This document shows positions 26,171 to 37,483 of a stretch of 64,000 bases of DNA, in pieces. Source of the DNA: Thiofilum flexile DSM 14609 (lineage in GTDB: Bacteria > Pseudomonadota > Gammaproteobacteria > Thiotrichales > Thiotrichaceae). The DNA lies in contig NZ_KB904748.1 in the NCBI RefSeq assembly GCF_000380185.1, positions 60,780 to 124,779 of the forward strand, in the 5' to 3' direction. Below the pieces are notes generated by a model. That model was not told where the DNA came from, did not search any database, and worked only from the letters and a program-made list of their open reading frames with translations. Within the stretch, counting starts at the first letter, position 1, and every line of letters starts with the position of its first letter. The translations under genes were made by a program, and so were the position numbers.

Positions 26171-26231
26171 ATATAGTTAAACCCTGATTGCTCTAAACTA
26201 AATATAAAGTATTATTAGGGTTTAACTATAT
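26171..26231. repeat. 15-bp perfect inverted repeat
   Basis: ATATAGTTAAACCCT (26171-26185) is exactly complementary to AGGGTTTAACTATAT (26217-26231), with a 31-bp AT-rich spacer. It directly abuts repeat copy C and lies just downstream of the SPOR gene's stop, so it may terminate that gene, or be the ends of a very small mobile remnant. Confidence 0.6.
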
Positions 26232-26254
26232 CGCTGGCTATTTTCCTTAGTTAT

Positions 26255-26917
26255 TTACCACGCTTTACGCACAAAACTATCCTTAGAAATGAGTTGTTGT
26301 TGGGTGAGTTTATCTTTTAGCTCATTCGCAGTAATGGAAGTATCAAAATCACCGATTACTACTCTATATTGATCAGGTTTATCAGGTACTTTTAGATAGT
26401 AACTTTGAGCCGTTGTTAGCGAGGGCTGAATTTTATGAATGAGCTTTTCGACTTGGGTTTTGTCAGATAGTGAAGCTATTTGAATAATAAAATGGTTAGG
26501 GTTGCTAGATTTATTGGGTTTTGTCGGTGTGGAACTAGGGGGCGGAATGGATTGGATGCTATCCACACGAATAATTAAACTAATAACTTCCGTGCTCCAT
26601 TGTTTAGGAAGATAGATTATCCCTTTATGAGGCGATATTAATGAGTATGAGGTATTTTTAAGAGCAAGTTTGAGCTTATCACCCTCTGTGATACTCGGCG
26701 GCAAGGCTAAACGAAAGACTCCTTGTTGATCGGTGGCAGCACTGATTTTATGGGTATCGATACTAACAGTAATATTAGAAACGGGCTTATCCTCAGTAGT
26801 TAAAATTTTTCCTGTCAAAACCACACTAGCTGCTTGGGTAGCAGTAGCTAAGCTAAATCCTAATAGGCTAACAATGAAGGAAAAGAATAGCTTCCTCCAT
26901 AAATAAAAAGGCATCAT
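26255..26917 (-). CDS. Secreted SPOR-domain protein with CarboxypepD-reg-like domain
   Basis: The product of about 220 residues has a signal peptide (WRKLFFSFIVSLLGFSLATA), then a beta-sandwich region (VLTGKILTTEDKPVSNITVS) typical of carboxypeptidase regulatory-like domains, a Pro/Ser/Thr linker (PPPSSTPTKPNKSSNP), and a C-terminal SPOR domain (FIIQIASLSDKTQVEKL to the end). SPOR domains bind denuded glycan strands of septal peptidoglycan, so a cell-division or envelope role is likely. Two ATGs at 26917 and 26914 follow GAGAG; the longer frame to 26956 lacks this site. Confidence 0.72.
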   Translation of the reverse strand: MMPFYLWRKLFFSFIVSLLGFSLATATQAASVVLTGKILTTEDKPVSNITVSIDTHKISAATDQQGVFRLALPPSITEGDKLKLALKNTSYSLISPHKGIIYLPKQWSTEVISLIIRVDSIQSIPPPSSTPTKPNKSSNPNHFIIQIASLSDKTQVEKLIHKIQPSLTTAQSYYLKVPDKPDQYRVVIGDFDTSITANELKDKLTQQQLISKDSFVRKAW

Positions 26918-27002
26918 ATTAAACTCTCTAACTACACACTTACACACGTCCTCCATACTATTCCTTGCAAAGCTTAACTAACCTTAACAAGGTCATAAAG
27001 CC

Positions 27003-27575
27003 CTAAGTATTTGTAAAGAAATGATCTATTAGGCTTAGCACCATCCGATAACGACTAAAACCATGATCACCACCATTAAAAATCAATTGATGACAGTCGC
27101 TGTAATAAGCTACCGCTTTTTCCCAGTCCAATACCTCATCGCCTTTTTCCTGCATCATTAAAATATTATCGGGATAGTGCGGAGTAGATAGTTCTAGGGC
27201 AATTAATTGATCTAAATGTGCTTGCGTAAAGATATAGGTACTATCGCCATACCATGACTTTTGCAAGGTATTAATAGCCGGTTTTAATAGTTGCGAGGGA
27301 TTAACGGCGGGATTAATTAAAACAGCTTTGAGATTAAAGCGTGAGACTAATACGGTAGCATAAAACCCACCTAATGAGCTGCCAATTAATACCGGAGGCT
27401 CAGGGAGCTGTTCAATAATATGGGTGAGCTGTTGGATTGCCTCATCGGGATAATGGGATAAATCAGGGCAAAGCCAATCAGTCTCGCGACCTTGGGCGGC
27501 TAAATAGCGTTTGGTTTCTTGCGCTTTACCGGATTGAGAGGAGGAATTAAAACCATGAATATAGAGCCAGTGCAT
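27003..27575 (-). CDS. YqiA/YcfP-type alpha/beta esterase
   Basis: This 190-residue protein matches the small UPF0227 (YqiA/YcfP) esterase family: N-terminal WLYIHGFNSSSQSGKAQ, nucleophile elbow GSSLGGFYATVL, and a C-terminal GGDHGFSRY with the likely catalytic histidine. It should hydrolyse short acyl esters; the physiological substrate is unknown. A longer in-frame ORF to 27662 was trimmed to ATG 27575 because GAGG lies 7 bases upstream and the family begins with this segment. Confidence 0.85.
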   Translation of the reverse strand: MHWLYIHGFNSSSQSGKAQETKRYLAAQGRETDWLCPDLSHYPDEAIQQLTHIIEQLPEPPVLIGSSLGGFYATVLVSRFNLKAVLINPAVNPSQLLKPAINTLQKSWYGDSTYIFTQAHLDQLIALELSTPHYPDNILMMQEKGDEVLDWEKAVAYYSDCHQLIFNGGDHGFSRYRMVLSLIDHFFTNT

Positions 27576-27732
27576 AAATAACCTCGAATTAGGCATAGGG
27601 GCTATTATCATAGGTAAAATGAGGCTGCTAGGAATAGGGGTGTTTCGACTCTTGTGCTGCAACCTGTATACTGTGACACCATAATTTTATGGTTAATTTG
27701 CTGGGTAGCAAATTAAGGACGGAGGAATACGG

Positions 27733-28503
27733 ATGGCGATTGTCAAGTCTCAATGGCTGCAGGGGCGAGTAGTACGTCAATACCACTGGAATGAACGTTT
27801 GCTTTCCCTATGGATTGAAGTTCCCCAGCAACCTTTTAAAGCGGGACAGTTTGTTAAATTACAACTCCCAATTGAGCAGGAGGGGGAAATAAAGCCTTTG
27901 GCTAAATCCTACTCTCTGGTTAACCCGCCCTCCGAAACGACGGTGGCGGAGATTTTCTATAATATTGTGCCGAATGGACGCTTATCACAGGCTTTGGCGC
28001 AATTGCAAAGCGGAGATACTATTGAGGTGTCACAGCCAGCCAATGGGTTTTTTGTGCTAGATGAGGTCCCTCAAGCGGAACATTTGTGGATGATTGCCAC
28101 GGGTACGGGGTTAGGGCCTTATTTATCTATCTTACGCACGGCTGAGGTGTGGCAGCGTTTTAACAAGATCGTATTAGTGCAAAGTGTACCCTTACAGTCC
28201 GAGCTGGCTTATAGTGAGTTAATTGCCAACCTTCAAGCACAATACCCTGAGCAATTTAAGTGGGTGAGCAGTGTAACGCGCGAACCTAATCCTGCCGGTT
28301 TATCCGAGCGAGTGACCACTGCGTTACAGTCGGGGCGCTTAGAGCAAGTGGCTGGGCTTGAAATAGATCCGGCTAATACCCATGTTATGTTATGTGGGAA
28401 TCATGCCATGCTAGACGAAATGAAAGCTTTATTAGGTGAGCGCGGCTTGCAGCGTCATCTACGTCATAAGCCGGGGCATATCACAACGGAACAATATTTT
28501 TAG
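27733..28503 (+). CDS. fpr: Ferredoxin-NADP+ reductase
   Basis: This 256-residue flavoprotein has the FNR layout: FAD domain (AGQFVKLQL, LAKSYSLVNPP) and NADP domain (MIATGTGLGPYLSIL), with C-terminal NTHVMLCGNHAMLDEMKALL. It transfers electrons between NADPH and ferredoxin or flavodoxin. A second related reductase is encoded at 47948-48730, and the two differ in sequence, so they probably serve different partners. GGAGG precedes the ATG. It is transcribed away from the esterase gene and toward accA. Confidence 0.88.
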   Translation: MAIVKSQWLQGRVVRQYHWNERLLSLWIEVPQQPFKAGQFVKLQLPIEQEGEIKPLAKSYSLVNPPSETTVAEIFYNIVPNGRLSQALAQLQSGDTIEVSQPANGFFVLDEVPQAEHLWMIATGTGLGPYLSILRTAEVWQRFNKIVLVQSVPLQSELAYSELIANLQAQYPEQFKWVSSVTREPNPAGLSERVTTALQSGRLEQVAGLEIDPANTHVMLCGNHAMLDEMKALLGERGLQRHLRHKPGHITTEQYF

Positions 28504-28578
28504 TAAACATAAGCATCGAATTATCTGTATAAGGTATGTAAAATCGCCCACCTATACAGGGTTAGATGATAGAGACCG

Positions 28579-29532
28579 ATGAATACCGATTACCTAGATT
28601 TCGAGCAGCCCATTGCGGAGCTACAAAACCAAATCGCTAAATTGCGTGATACTACCCATTCTGATTTAAATATCAGTAATGAGGTGGCACTCTTAGAGGA
28701 AAAAGCGAGTTCACTCACACGCTCTATCTTTGCCAAACTAACCCCGCGCCAAGTCTCACAAGTCGCCCGTCACCCTAAGCGCCCTTACACGTTAGACCTG
28801 ATTGATCTCATGTTTACCGATTTTCAGGAGCTGCATGGTGATCGTGCCTTTGCGGATGATAAGGCTATTATTGGTGGACTCGCGCGGTTTAATGGCGAGA
28901 GTGTCATGGTGATTGGGCATCAAAAAGGGCGCAATACCAAAGACAATATTATGCGTAACTTCGGTATGCCGCGCCCAGAAGGGTATCGTAAAGCCCTACG
29001 CCTAATGCGCATGGCAGAAAAATTTCACTTACCCATTTTCACCTTTATTGATACCGCCGGTGCTTATCCGGGGATTGGTGCCGAGGAGCGTGGGCAAAGT
29101 GAAGCGATTGCGCGTAATCTTTATGAAATGGCGCAACTCAAAACCCCGATTATTTGCACCGTAGTCGGTGAGGGTGGTTCGGGTGGAGCTTTAGCCATTG
29201 GGGTAGGGGATCGGGTCTTTATGTTGCAATATGCGACCTATTCCGTTATTTCGCCCGAAGGTTGTGCCTCGATCTTATGGAAAACGGCTGAAAAAGCGGC
29301 TGAAGCGGCGGATGCGATGAATATTACCGCCGAGCGTTTAAAAGCCTTGGAATTGATTGATGATATTATCCCCGAACCTTTAGGGGCGGCACATCGTAAT
29401 CATGCGGAGCTGGCTAAGACCCTGAGCGAAGTATTGGATGCCACCCTAAAAGAACTCAAAGCCTTATCTATGGATGAGTTATTAGAGCAGCGTTATCAAC
29501 GCTTAATGAGCTTTGGACGTTACGAAGAGTAA
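28579..29532 (+). CDS. accA: Acetyl-CoA carboxylase carboxyltransferase subunit alpha
   Basis: AccA with AccD transfers carboxyl from biotin to acetyl-CoA, making malonyl-CoA for fatty-acid synthesis. The 317-residue length is standard. Family blocks are seen: [51 protein letters not shown] and [15 protein letters not shown]. The stop overlaps the tilS frame by 20 bp, an arrangement common in gammaproteobacteria. Confidence 0.97.
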   Translation: MNTDYLDFEQPIAELQNQIAKLRDTTHSDLNISNEVALLEEKASSLTRSIFAKLTPRQVSQVARHPKRPYTLDLIDLMFTDFQELHGDRAFADDKAIIGGLARFNGESVMVIGHQKGRNTKDNIMRNFGMPRPEGYRKALRLMRMAEKFHLPIFTFIDTAGAYPGIGAEERGQSEAIARNLYEMAQLKTPIICTVVGEGGSGGALAIGVGDRVFMLQYATYSVISPEGCASILWKTAEKAAEAADAMNITAERLKALELIDDIIPEPLGAAHRNHAELAKTLSEVLDATLKELKALSMDELLEQRYQRLMSFGRYEE

Positions 29533-30799
29533 TACATCGGCTCTAGCAGGGGCTTTGGGTGCAGTATTGCAGCAGGCTCCTGTGAGTGGGGTTTGGGTTG
29601 CTTATAGTGGGGGCTTGGATTCGCATGTATTGCTGCATTTAGCCGCACAATTTAACCAGCACCACCCAGACCTCCCAGTACGAGCGATTCATATCCACCA
29701 TCAAATTCAAGCCATTTCAGCACAATGGGTGAAACATTGTGAGCGACAGTGCGAAGTATTAGGTATTCCCCTAGTCGTTCACACACTCACACTCGACCTA
29801 GACTCTGGTGAGAGTATTGAAGCGCTAGCACGTACTGGGCGCTATCAAGTCTTTAGCCAACTACTAGAAGCGAATGAAATATTATTCACGGCCCACCATC
29901 AAGATGATCAGGCTGAAACCTTATTATTGAATCTATTACGCGGGGCGGGTATGGCAGGTTTAGCGGCTATGCCAGTACAGCGTGCGTTGGGGAAAGGGTA
30001 TTTAGTGCGCCCCTTATTAGGGTTTGCGCGGGCTGAGTTAGAGCACTATGCCCATACTCATCAGCTTGATTATATTGATGATCCGAGTAATACCGATACT
30101 CGTTTCAATCGTAACTTACTGCGCCATCAGGTCATTCCACTCTTAGAGCGGCGTTGGCCTGCGACTAAAGCTCTATTAGCGCGAGCTGCACAGCATCAAC
30201 AAGAAGCCCTCGCATTAACTCAAACGCTGTTACAAGAACAACTGAAGCAGGTACAAGGCTCTAAGCCTCATACCTTATCAGTGCAGAAATTAGGTAAACA
30301 TACAGCTCCTTTACAAAAGGCTTTGATTCGTGCATGGCTAGAGCAGCTTGCTTTTTTAATGCCTAGTACGGCTCGTTTAGACAGCATTTTAACCACGGTA
30401 TTACCGGCTAAAGTGGATGCTAATCCCTTAGTTCAATGGTCTGGTTGTGAGGTGCGCCGCTATCGAGATGATCTCTATGCGTTAAAACCATTGGGTCAAC
30501 CACGCCATTCTCAAGTTGTATGGACAGGGCAAAATACACTTATTTTTAATGAGTATTTGATTCAACCTGACAGTGTGCAAGCATATTTAACGGCAGCGCA
30601 AGAGACACAGACTTTGTTTAAGGTATGTATTCGTCAAGGGGGCGAACGCTTTAAACAGGGTAAACAATGGCTTGATCTAAAAACCTATTGGCAAACCAAG
30701 GGAATTCCACCTTGGGAGCGTGAACGTAGGCCGTTGATTTATTTTAAGGGCGAGTTAATCAGCATCCCTGAGGTTGAATTTGACCAGACTTTAGTCTAA
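29513..30799 (+). CDS. tilS: tRNA(Ile)-lysidine synthetase
   Basis: TilS converts C34 of the CAU-anticodon tRNA-Ile to lysidine using ATP and lysine, allowing AUA reading. The PP-loop is [14 protein letters not shown] (SGGxDS) at about residues 32-45. The TilS core has [22 protein letters not shown] and the region [20 protein letters not shown], and the C-terminal substrate-binding domain is near [11 protein letters not shown]. The start used is TTG 29513 inside accA; other in-frame non-ATG starts are slightly downstream. Coupling with accA is likely. Confidence 0.93.
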   Translation: MDVTKSNTSALAGALGAVLQQAPVSGVWVAYSGGLDSHVLLHLAAQFNQHHPDLPVRAIHIHHQIQAISAQWVKHCERQCEVLGIPLVVHTLTLDLDSGESIEALARTGRYQVFSQLLEANEILFTAHHQDDQAETLLLNLLRGAGMAGLAAMPVQRALGKGYLVRPLLGFARAELEHYAHTHQLDYIDDPSNTDTRFNRNLLRHQVIPLLERRWPATKALLARAAQHQQEALALTQTLLQEQLKQVQGSKPHTLSVQKLGKHTAPLQKALIRAWLEQLAFLMPSTARLDSILTTVLPAKVDANPLVQWSGCEVRRYRDDLYALKPLGQPRHSQVVWTGQNTLIFNEYLIQPDSVQAYLTAAQETQTLFKVCIRQGGERFKQGKQWLDLKTYWQTKGIPPWERERRPLIYFKGELISIPEVEFDQTLV

Positions 30800-30823
30800 T
30801 AATGATAGGGTGCTGAATAGTGG

Positions 30824-30859
30824 AGGAGTGTCATAATAATCATTAGAGACCCCACTCCT
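30824..30859 (+). terminator. Weak hairpin after tilS
   Basis: AGGAGTG pairs with CACTCCT over a 22-base loop, followed by TTAATTATTT. It is a possible but weak terminator. Confidence 0.35.
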
Positions 30860-30914
30860 TAATTATTTAATCTTCTGTAATCTTCCTTATTAACTCACCA
30901 TTAAAGGAATAATA

Positions 30915-31370
30915 ATGCTGACTTTGAACATCAATGGGGCTAGCAAAGAGCTAGATGTAACCCCCGATATGCCATTGCTGTGGGCTTTACGCGATCATGC
31001 TTTACTAACAGGAACTAAATACGGCTGTGGTATGGCGCAATGCGGGGCTTGTACCGTACATGTGGATGGTCAACCGATTCGCTCGTGTATTACTCCCGTG
31101 GGTAGTGTAGCTGGTAAAGCGATTACCACGATTGAAGGCGTGCAATCGACGGCGGCTAAAGCAGTACAAGACGCATGGCAGACCTTAAACGTTCCCCAAT
31201 GCGGCTATTGCCAATCCGGGCAAATCATGTCCGCAGTGGCGCTGCTGGAGAAAAACCCGAAACCCACTGACGTGGATATTGATCAAGCGATGGGGGGGAA
31301 TATTTGCCGCTGTGCGACCTATCCTCGCATTCGTGCTGCCATTCACCAAGCTGCTAAAACGTTAGGCTAA
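30915..31370 (+). CDS. iorA: Molybdenum hydroxylase small subunit, [2Fe-2S] (IorA-like)
   Basis: This 151-residue iron-sulfur subunit belongs to the xanthine oxidase family. The plant-type cluster cysteines are in [17 protein letters not shown] and the following SC, and the second cluster's are in QCGYCQSGQ and [12 protein letters not shown]. It passes electrons from the Mo subunit encoded 11 bp downstream. The two-subunit form without an FAD subunit is the isoquinoline 1-oxidoreductase or aldehyde-dehydrogenase type, which uses a cytochrome or quinone acceptor; the real substrate is unknown. Confidence 0.88.
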   Translation: MLTLNINGASKELDVTPDMPLLWALRDHALLTGTKYGCGMAQCGACTVHVDGQPIRSCITPVGSVAGKAITTIEGVQSTAAKAVQDAWQTLNVPQCGYCQSGQIMSAVALLEKNPKPTDVDIDQAMGGNICRCATYPRIRAAIHQAAKTLG

Positions 31371-31381
31371 GGAGTTGAACT

Positions 31382-33562
31382 ATGTCGATTATTAATCTTA
31401 GCCGTCGTGAATGGCTGAAATCGAGTGCGGTCGCCGGAGCCGGTTTGACCCTAGGCGTTTATTTTAATCAAGCGCTAGCAGAAGGAGCCGCAGCAACGCC
31501 TGCTGCCGCACCTGCAGATGCAGCGCCTGCCGCCGCAGCGGCCTTTGAGCCGAATGCTTTTGTACGTATTGCACCGGATAATACCGTTACCATCATTAGT
31601 AAACATCTAGAAATGGGGCAAGGGGTTCATACCGGGCTTGCCACCTTAATTGCCGATGAGCTAGATGCGGATTGGGCACAGGTTAAAGTGGAAGATGCAC
31701 CTGCTGATAGCCGCTATAATAATCTCTTTATGCCGATGCAGTTGACCGGAGGTAGTACCTCGATTGCTAACTCCTTCATGCAAATGCGTGAAGCGGGTGC
31801 TGCTGCTAAGGCGATGTTAGTTGGTGCTGCGGCTGTTTTATGGTCGGTGCCTGTTGGTGAGATTAAAGTCGAAAAAGGTGTGGTCTCCCATGCTGACCAT
31901 CAGGCTACCTTTGGTGAGCTAGCCAATCTTGCCGCGCAACAGCCTGCTCCTAAAGATATTAAGCTCAAAACCCCGGATCAGTTTATTTATATTGGTAAAA
32001 ATAATCTTCGTCGCGTGGATGCGCTCGCTAAAACTAATGGTACAGCGCAATACACCCAAGACTTACATCTACCGAATATGCTGGTTGCAGTAGTTGCCCA
32101 TGCGCCGACCTTTGGTGCCGTGGTGAAGAATGTTGATGTTAGTGCTGCTACAGCCATCAAAGGGGTAGTGGAGGTTATCAACATTGTTAATGCCGTTGCC
32201 GTCTTGGCAAATGATTTTTGGAGTGCCAAACAAGGCCGTGATGCGTTAAAAATCGAATGGGACGAAAGCAAAAGCTTTAAATTAAGCAGTGCGGATCAAT
32301 TAAAGCTTTATCAAGAGCTAGCTTCTAAAAAAGGAGCCGTGGCTAAGCAAACCGGTAATGCTGAGCAAGCGTTATCTCAAGCCGCTCAGGTTCTGACCGC
32401 CGCTTATGAGTTCCCATATCTTGCCCATGCTGCCATGGAGCCGATGAACAGCGTGGTGCAGCTTAAAAATGGTACCTGCGAGATATGGAATGGTGATCAG
32501 GCACAAACGATTGATCAAATCATGGTCGGTAAACTACTCGGTATAGACCCGAAAAATATCAAGATTAATACCCTATTAGCCGGTGGCTCGTTTGGGCGAC
32601 GTGGTAATACGAACTCTGACTATATACTAGAAGCCGTGCGGATTGCCCAAATCTCTAAACGTGAGGTGCCGATTAAACTGGTCTGGACACGTGAAGATGA
32701 TATGAGAGCAGGTTATTACCGTCCGTATTTCTATCATGTACTTAAGGCTGGGTTAGATAAAGACGGGCAATTGATTGCGTGGCAACAGCGTGTTATCGGG
32801 CAGTCGATTGTGGCGAATACCATGCTGGCAGGTATGGCGCAAAATGGTATTGATCCTACCTCTGTTGAAGGCTCAGGGGGCGGCTATGCTATTCCTAATA
32901 TCGATATTGAGCTGCATACCACTGAGCTAGGAGTTCCCGTGCAATGGTGGCGCTCGGTAGGACATACGCATACAGGGTATGCAACCGAAGTGTTTATTGA
33001 TGAATTAGCTGTTGCTGCCAAACAAGATCCGTATCAATTTAGAGCGAACTTGTTAGCGAATCAGCCTCGTTTATTAGGTGTATTAAAATTAGCCGCAGAA
33101 AAAGCAGGCTGGGGTACACCACTAGAAGGTAAGCGTGGACGCGGTATTGCGGTCGTGGAGTCTTTCAATAGTTATGTAGCCGAAGTCGCTGAAGTCACCG
33201 TGCGTGATGATGGGACTTACACGGTAGATCGTGTGGTGGTTGCGGTGGACTGTGGTTGGGCCATCAATCCTGATGTGGTCTATGCGCAAATGAGCGGTGG
33301 GGTAGGCTTTGGTTTATCAGCGGCGTTAAGTGGAAAAATCACCTTGAAAGAGGGCAAAGTAGAGCAATCTAATTTCCATGATTACACCATATTACGCATT
33401 AATCAAATGCCTAAAGTAGAAGTGCATATTGTGCAATCTGCCGAGAAGCCCACGGGTGTGGGTGAGCCAGGCGTTCCGCCTATTGCTCCGGCGGTTGCGA
33501 ATGCATTAAGTGCGGTGACGGGTAAACGTTACTACACCTTACCTTTACCGAATCAGGTGTAA
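31382..33562 (+). CDS. iorB: Molybdenum hydroxylase large subunit (IorB-like), Tat-exported
   Basis: This 726-residue Mo-cofactor subunit has an N-terminal Tat signal ([19 protein letters not shown]) followed by an Ala/Pro-rich linker, so the enzyme acts in the periplasm. The aldehyde oxidase/xanthine dehydrogenase type fold is indicated by [35 protein letters not shown] and the C-terminal [20 protein letters not shown], whose glutamate is the catalytic-base position. It pairs with the 2Fe-2S subunit upstream, which must be co-exported. Substrate cannot be read from sequence. Confidence 0.87.
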   Translation: MSIINLSRREWLKSSAVAGAGLTLGVYFNQALAEGAAATPAAAPADAAPAAAAAFEPNAFVRIAPDNTVTIISKHLEMGQGVHTGLATLIADELDADWAQVKVEDAPADSRYNNLFMPMQLTGGSTSIANSFMQMREAGAAAKAMLVGAAAVLWSVPVGEIKVEKGVVSHADHQATFGELANLAAQQPAPKDIKLKTPDQFIYIGKNNLRRVDALAKTNGTAQYTQDLHLPNMLVAVVAHAPTFGAVVKNVDVSAATAIKGVVEVINIVNAVAVLANDFWSAKQGRDALKIEWDESKSFKLSSADQLKLYQELASKKGAVAKQTGNAEQALSQAAQVLTAAYEFPYLAHAAMEPMNSVVQLKNGTCEIWNGDQAQTIDQIMVGKLLGIDPKNIKINTLLAGGSFGRRGNTNSDYILEAVRIAQISKREVPIKLVWTREDDMRAGYYRPYFYHVLKAGLDKDGQLIAWQQRVIGQSIVANTMLAGMAQNGIDPTSVEGSGGGYAIPNIDIELHTTELGVPVQWWRSVGHTHTGYATEVFIDELAVAAKQDPYQFRANLLANQPRLLGVLKLAAEKAGWGTPLEGKRGRGIAVVESFNSYVAEVAEVTVRDDGTYTVDRVVVAVDCGWAINPDVVYAQMSGGVGFGLSAALSGKITLKEGKVEQSNFHDYTILRINQMPKVEVHIVQSAEKPTGVGEPGVPPIAPAVANALSAVTGKRYYTLPLPNQV

Positions 33563-33564
33563 GT

Positions 33565-34512
33565 GTGGCACATAGCGATTTAGTATTATTACAAACCGCT
33601 AAGCAGTGGCTAAGAGAGGGCAAACAACCTTTATTAGTCACTGTCGTGCAAACTGCAGGCTCAGCCCCTCGCCCCGTGGGGGCGCTGATGCTAATAACAG
33701 CGGATGGCTTGCTGCAAGGCTCGGTATCCGGTGGTTGTGTTGAGCAGGATTTATTAGAGCGCTGTGCTCAAGGGGAATGGTCGCATTTAACACAAGCACA
33801 ATTATTGCTGTATGGTGCAACTCAAGAGGAAGCAAGGCGCTTTCAATTACCTTGTGGTACTGAGCTAAAGCTGATTATTGAACCCTTCGCTGCCGAGCAA
33901 ATTGCATTACTCGAACCTACCTTACTCGCAGGTAAGCGTCTAGAGCGCCGCATTAATCTAGAGTCTCATACGATTCAAGTGCAGCCTACCCAGTTAGCTG
34001 AGCATATTCAGTGGGATGGGGTTAGCTTTACACGGGTATGGGGTAGTACGTGGACAGCGTTACTGATTGGTGCGAATGATCTAGCTCAAGCCGTGGCACA
34101 AATGGGGTTGTTACTGGATTATGATATTTTAGTGTGTGATCCGCGTGTGGAGTATTCTAGCCAATGGTCAGTACCGAATACGACCTTAGTAACCGCTATG
34201 CCAGACGATGCAGTATTAAGCCTAAAAGAGCGTATAGGGTGTAGTTGTATCCTAGCTCTCACGCATGATCCTAAGTTAGACGATATGGCGTTAATGGAAG
34301 CACTCAATACCGAGGCTTTTTATATCGGTGCTTTGGGTTCAAAAGCCGCAAGTAATAACCGCCGTGAGCGCTTAAAACAAATGGATTTAAGCCCTGATGC
34401 GATTGCTAAACTGCATGCACCGATTGGTTTGCCGATTGGCAGTAGAACACCTGCTGAAATTGCAGTTGCGATTTGGGGGCATATAACGCAGCTACGGCGT
34501 AAATCGGTTTAA
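33565..34512 (+). CDS. XdhC-family molybdenum cofactor insertion protein
   Basis: This 315-residue protein with the XdhC/CoxI pattern has TVVQTAGSAPRPVGALM and GSVSGGCVEQDLLERC in the N-terminal domain, and a Rossmann C-terminal domain ending AFYIGALGSKAASNNRRERL and PIGLPIGSRTPAEIAVAI. These proteins bind molybdenum cofactor, promote its sulfuration and insert it into xanthine-oxidase-family enzymes, so it should mature the IorAB-like enzyme directly upstream (2-bp gap, GTG start). Confidence 0.88.
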   Translation: MAHSDLVLLQTAKQWLREGKQPLLVTVVQTAGSAPRPVGALMLITADGLLQGSVSGGCVEQDLLERCAQGEWSHLTQAQLLLYGATQEEARRFQLPCGTELKLIIEPFAAEQIALLEPTLLAGKRLERRINLESHTIQVQPTQLAEHIQWDGVSFTRVWGSTWTALLIGANDLAQAVAQMGLLLDYDILVCDPRVEYSSQWSVPNTTLVTAMPDDAVLSLKERIGCSCILALTHDPKLDDMALMEALNTEAFYIGALGSKAASNNRRERLKQMDLSPDAIAKLHAPIGLPIGSRTPAEIAVAIWGHITQLRRKSV

Positions 34513-34530
34513 AAATAAAATCTTATTAGC

Positions 34531-34575
34531 CTGCTAGAAGTGGAGATAAATACTCCCGTCTAGCAGATTGTTTTA
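34531..34575. terminator. Hairpin between convergent xdhC-like and DUF499 genes
   Basis: CTGCTAGA (34531-34538) pairs with TCTAGCAG (34559-34566), with inner GGAG/CTCC pairing, followed by ATTGTTTT. It serves the rightward operon and possibly the leftward defence operon. Confidence 0.7.
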
Positions 34576-34581
34576 AGATTA

Positions 34582-37410
34582 TTAACTATCATCAAACTCA
34601 TTAGTATCGAATTTGAGCGTATTACAGTTTTCTTTAATAGTTTGCTGTAACGCAGTATCAAAACCATTAGGGCTATCCGCACGAATTTCTACTACTATAT
34701 TCAATTGAGTATTAGGGCGAGTAGTAAATTGCTCCACAACTTCCTCTATAATTTGTGCAAATTTCATTTTTGCAGTGAGAGGGTCAATTTGAATCGAGCC
34801 ATAAAACGTCTTTTTACTCGAGACCGTTGGAGTCGTATCGCTAGGTAAGTTTACAGTGTTTGTTTTAGATGTGGATTGAGTAGATTCTGGTGTATAAGGT
34901 TTGACATTTTCCGTAACAACAGAGGGCTTACTCGCTGCAAGATAGGCAGCAGCAGCGTTTTGTTCAATGAAAAGGGATTCGGAGTCTATAGAAACAATAG
35001 CAGGTTTACCAAACGCGAAACCTATATATTTGTCTCCATTCTTACCGGCGGCAAATGCGAAGTAATCCTCACTAGTTAAACCTTTACTAATTGTATCCTT
35101 TAATACCTGATCATTACCTAAGCGTGGCATAAATAAATAATGACAACAATCTTGCCAAACCTTTTGTACACTAATCTCGGTATGACCATCCTTGAAATAC
35201 CACTGTTTTAATAGTTTCTGTAAATGAATAGGACTCCACTCGGTAATAAGCCATTCTTCATCACGTAGCTTACTTTCTATCTCAGCCATTAGATTCATGG
35301 TATTAGAGGTAATAGCGACGACCTCCCAGATAATCTCTTGCTTACTTCTGGTCATATCTTGGGTCGGGCAGAGTAACCATTTATAGGTATCTTTGGTGAG
35401 TTGCGTCAACACTTGCTCGGCGGAGTCTTTATTTTTACGAGCTTGTTTGGCTTGGAATAAGTCTAAGTTGAGTTTGCCCTCATCAATATCTTGAATAATG
35501 CTTTTCCATGCTAAATAGGTGCGAGCCTGATCTTTTAAGTTTAAAAATACGTCGTGATCAGCCGCTAAAAAGATCAAGCGATTTTGCTTCTGGCGTGGTT
35601 GCTCTCCCCGTTTTTGTAAAACTTCCAACGCAGCTACTTCAGCACTTTTTTCATTGCGACTATAAGTAGCAGGAGGTGCTAACACGACTAGGCGAATACC
35701 AGTCCCATATTCATCAGGCACATCGGACGAGGGTGTGAAAATATGTACACCTGCGAGGCCATATTTGTTGGAAAATTTGAGTAGACGATTAACTTGCTCT
35801 TTAATGAGAGGAATAACACTTTCTCGTTCACTTAGATTTTGCCGCCGACTTTCCATTTCTCGGCGTAAATTAGGGCGAGTATCCAGCCAAAAACGCTCTT
35901 GATCGGCAAATAAATAGTGTAAACGATCGCGTAAACGTTTCAAAACATCTTCAAAAATACCTAATGTTTGGCCGGGCTGTACCGAACCTAATAAAATATG
36001 TTCAGTAGCTAAACCGCGAATCGCTTGATGGCTGACAGTAGGAGCGCTGCCTAAAAAAATAGTACGCATCGTTCGACGTGCTGCTTGTACACTGCCAAAG
36101 CGTGTGTCGTGCCCATCAATGTTGCTAGGTTCAGAGCGTACTCCATCCACTTCTTTCTCTACGACAGGCTCCCAACCTTGGGGTAAGTAATGCAAGCTTT
36201 TGTTACGTGTATTACTGTCATCTAAGGGTAATGAGCCGGGCATAATCAGCGCATCACGATTATCAGAGTTCCATAAGCGATGAATCACAATCGCCAGATA
36301 TTGTAATACGCCACGAGTCCGCTGGAATTTTTCTAAGGTCGACCAATCTTCATAAAGTCGATCAAAAATCTCTGGATGAATAGGGTAAGATTGGCATAAA
36401 CGCTCAAAATACACGTTGGATTGCGTTTCTAGCGGGAATTTACTGCTATGGGCACGATAAAAATCATGGAATTGGCGGCTAATTCCTTCGACTTCTGCGG
36501 GTTCACCAGCGTGTTGAAATAAACGCCGCCGTACAATTTCAAAGGCTTCTGTGGTTGCTACGGGTTTCCAGACTGACTCCACCCGACCAAAATATTTTTC
36601 TAATGCAGTTAATGCTTTTTGCCCCATAGAGCCACCTGCTTCGACATCCGATTCGGGCAATGAGGCGAGCAAAATAGCGTTAGGTACGGTTTTAACGGCT
36701 TCGGTTAGGGCTTGAATAAAGGATAAATTAGAGTCAAATGTTCCTGCAGGATAGCTTTTCCCTGGCTCAAATTGACGCAAAAAGGCGGTTAATTCATCCA
36801 CTAAGATCACGCAAGGTGCAGCTTTTTCTAGAAGCTCTACTAAAACGGCTTTGCCGGGTGAGGTGCCGGTTTCATGAGCGGCTTGTACCATCGCTAGGCC
36901 ATCATCACCTAATAATTGCCAAGCAAGCTCACCCCATAAGGTCGTTACCTTTTGCTCATGTTTATGATTTTTTTTAATTTGAGCTTCGCTGGGTGAAATA
37001 TTGATACCATCAATCACGGCAACTTTGGCACGAGGTAGCTCGTGAATTCCGGCTTGATCTAAAATAGGGGGAATGCCCTCTAATAGGTGAGGACTCACCG
37101 AGCGAGAGGCTAGGTGATATACCGCTAGCATGGTGTGGGTTTTACCACCACCAAAGGCAGTTTGTAATTGAATAACAGGATCACCGCCTTGTCCAGCCAA
37201 ACGTTTAGCCACAGAAATCAGCAATAGGCGCATGCCTTCGGTGATATAAGTCCGCGCAAAAAATTGCTGGGCATCTCTATATTCATCAGAGCCAGAGCCT
37301 TTGTTTTGAGCTACTTGGGTTATATCTGCGGCAAATTCAGACTCAGCAAATTTACCCTCTAAAATATCTTTATGGGGACGTGCAATTTCACGCCAAGGTT
37401 TAAGGCTCAT
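34582..37410 (-). CDS. DUF499-type large ATPase of a defence operon
   Basis: This 942-residue protein begins with the DUF499 pattern [19 protein letters not shown] and has the P-loop [13 protein letters not shown] (K90) and Walker B-like [15 protein letters not shown] near residues 185-200. The rest is mostly helical with no recognised nuclease motif; the tail (from about 835) is a Ser/Thr-rich linker plus a small domain. DUF499 proteins are found in phage-defence loci next to DUF1156 methylases. It is last in a five-gene minus-strand operon and is separated from the methylase gene by 73 bp. Its function is presumed to be an ATP-driven sensor or effector component; this is inference. Confidence 0.85.
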   Translation of the reverse strand: MSLKPWREIARPHKDILEGKFAESEFAADITQVAQNKGSGSDEYRDAQQFFARTYITEGMRLLLISVAKRLAGQGGDPVIQLQTAFGGGKTHTMLAVYHLASRSVSPHLLEGIPPILDQAGIHELPRAKVAVIDGINISPSEAQIKKNHKHEQKVTTLWGELAWQLLGDDGLAMVQAAHETGTSPGKAVLVELLEKAAPCVILVDELTAFLRQFEPGKSYPAGTFDSNLSFIQALTEAVKTVPNAILLASLPESDVEAGGSMGQKALTALEKYFGRVESVWKPVATTEAFEIVRRRLFQHAGEPAEVEGISRQFHDFYRAHSSKFPLETQSNVYFERLCQSYPIHPEIFDRLYEDWSTLEKFQRTRGVLQYLAIVIHRLWNSDNRDALIMPGSLPLDDSNTRNKSLHYLPQGWEPVVEKEVDGVRSEPSNIDGHDTRFGSVQAARRTMRTIFLGSAPTVSHQAIRGLATEHILLGSVQPGQTLGIFEDVLKRLRDRLHYLFADQERFWLDTRPNLRREMESRRQNLSERESVIPLIKEQVNRLLKFSNKYGLAGVHIFTPSSDVPDEYGTGIRLVVLAPPATYSRNEKSAEVAALEVLQKRGEQPRQKQNRLIFLAADHDVFLNLKDQARTYLAWKSIIQDIDEGKLNLDLFQAKQARKNKDSAEQVLTQLTKDTYKWLLCPTQDMTRSKQEIIWEVVAITSNTMNLMAEIESKLRDEEWLITEWSPIHLQKLLKQWYFKDGHTEISVQKVWQDCCHYLFMPRLGNDQVLKDTISKGLTSEDYFAFAAGKNGDKYIGFAFGKPAIVSIDSESLFIEQNAAAAYLAASKPSVVTENVKPYTPESTQSTSKTNTVNLPSDTTPTVSSKKTFYGSIQIDPLTAKMKFAQIIEEVVEQFTTRPNTQLNIVVEIRADSPNGFDTALQQTIKENCNTLKFDTNEFDDS

Positions 37411-37483
37411 GGTTGGCTCCTGCTTGCCAATTCATACAATGTTTCAAATGGTCTTCAGTGGGTTTTGCATTGATCAGTAGACC

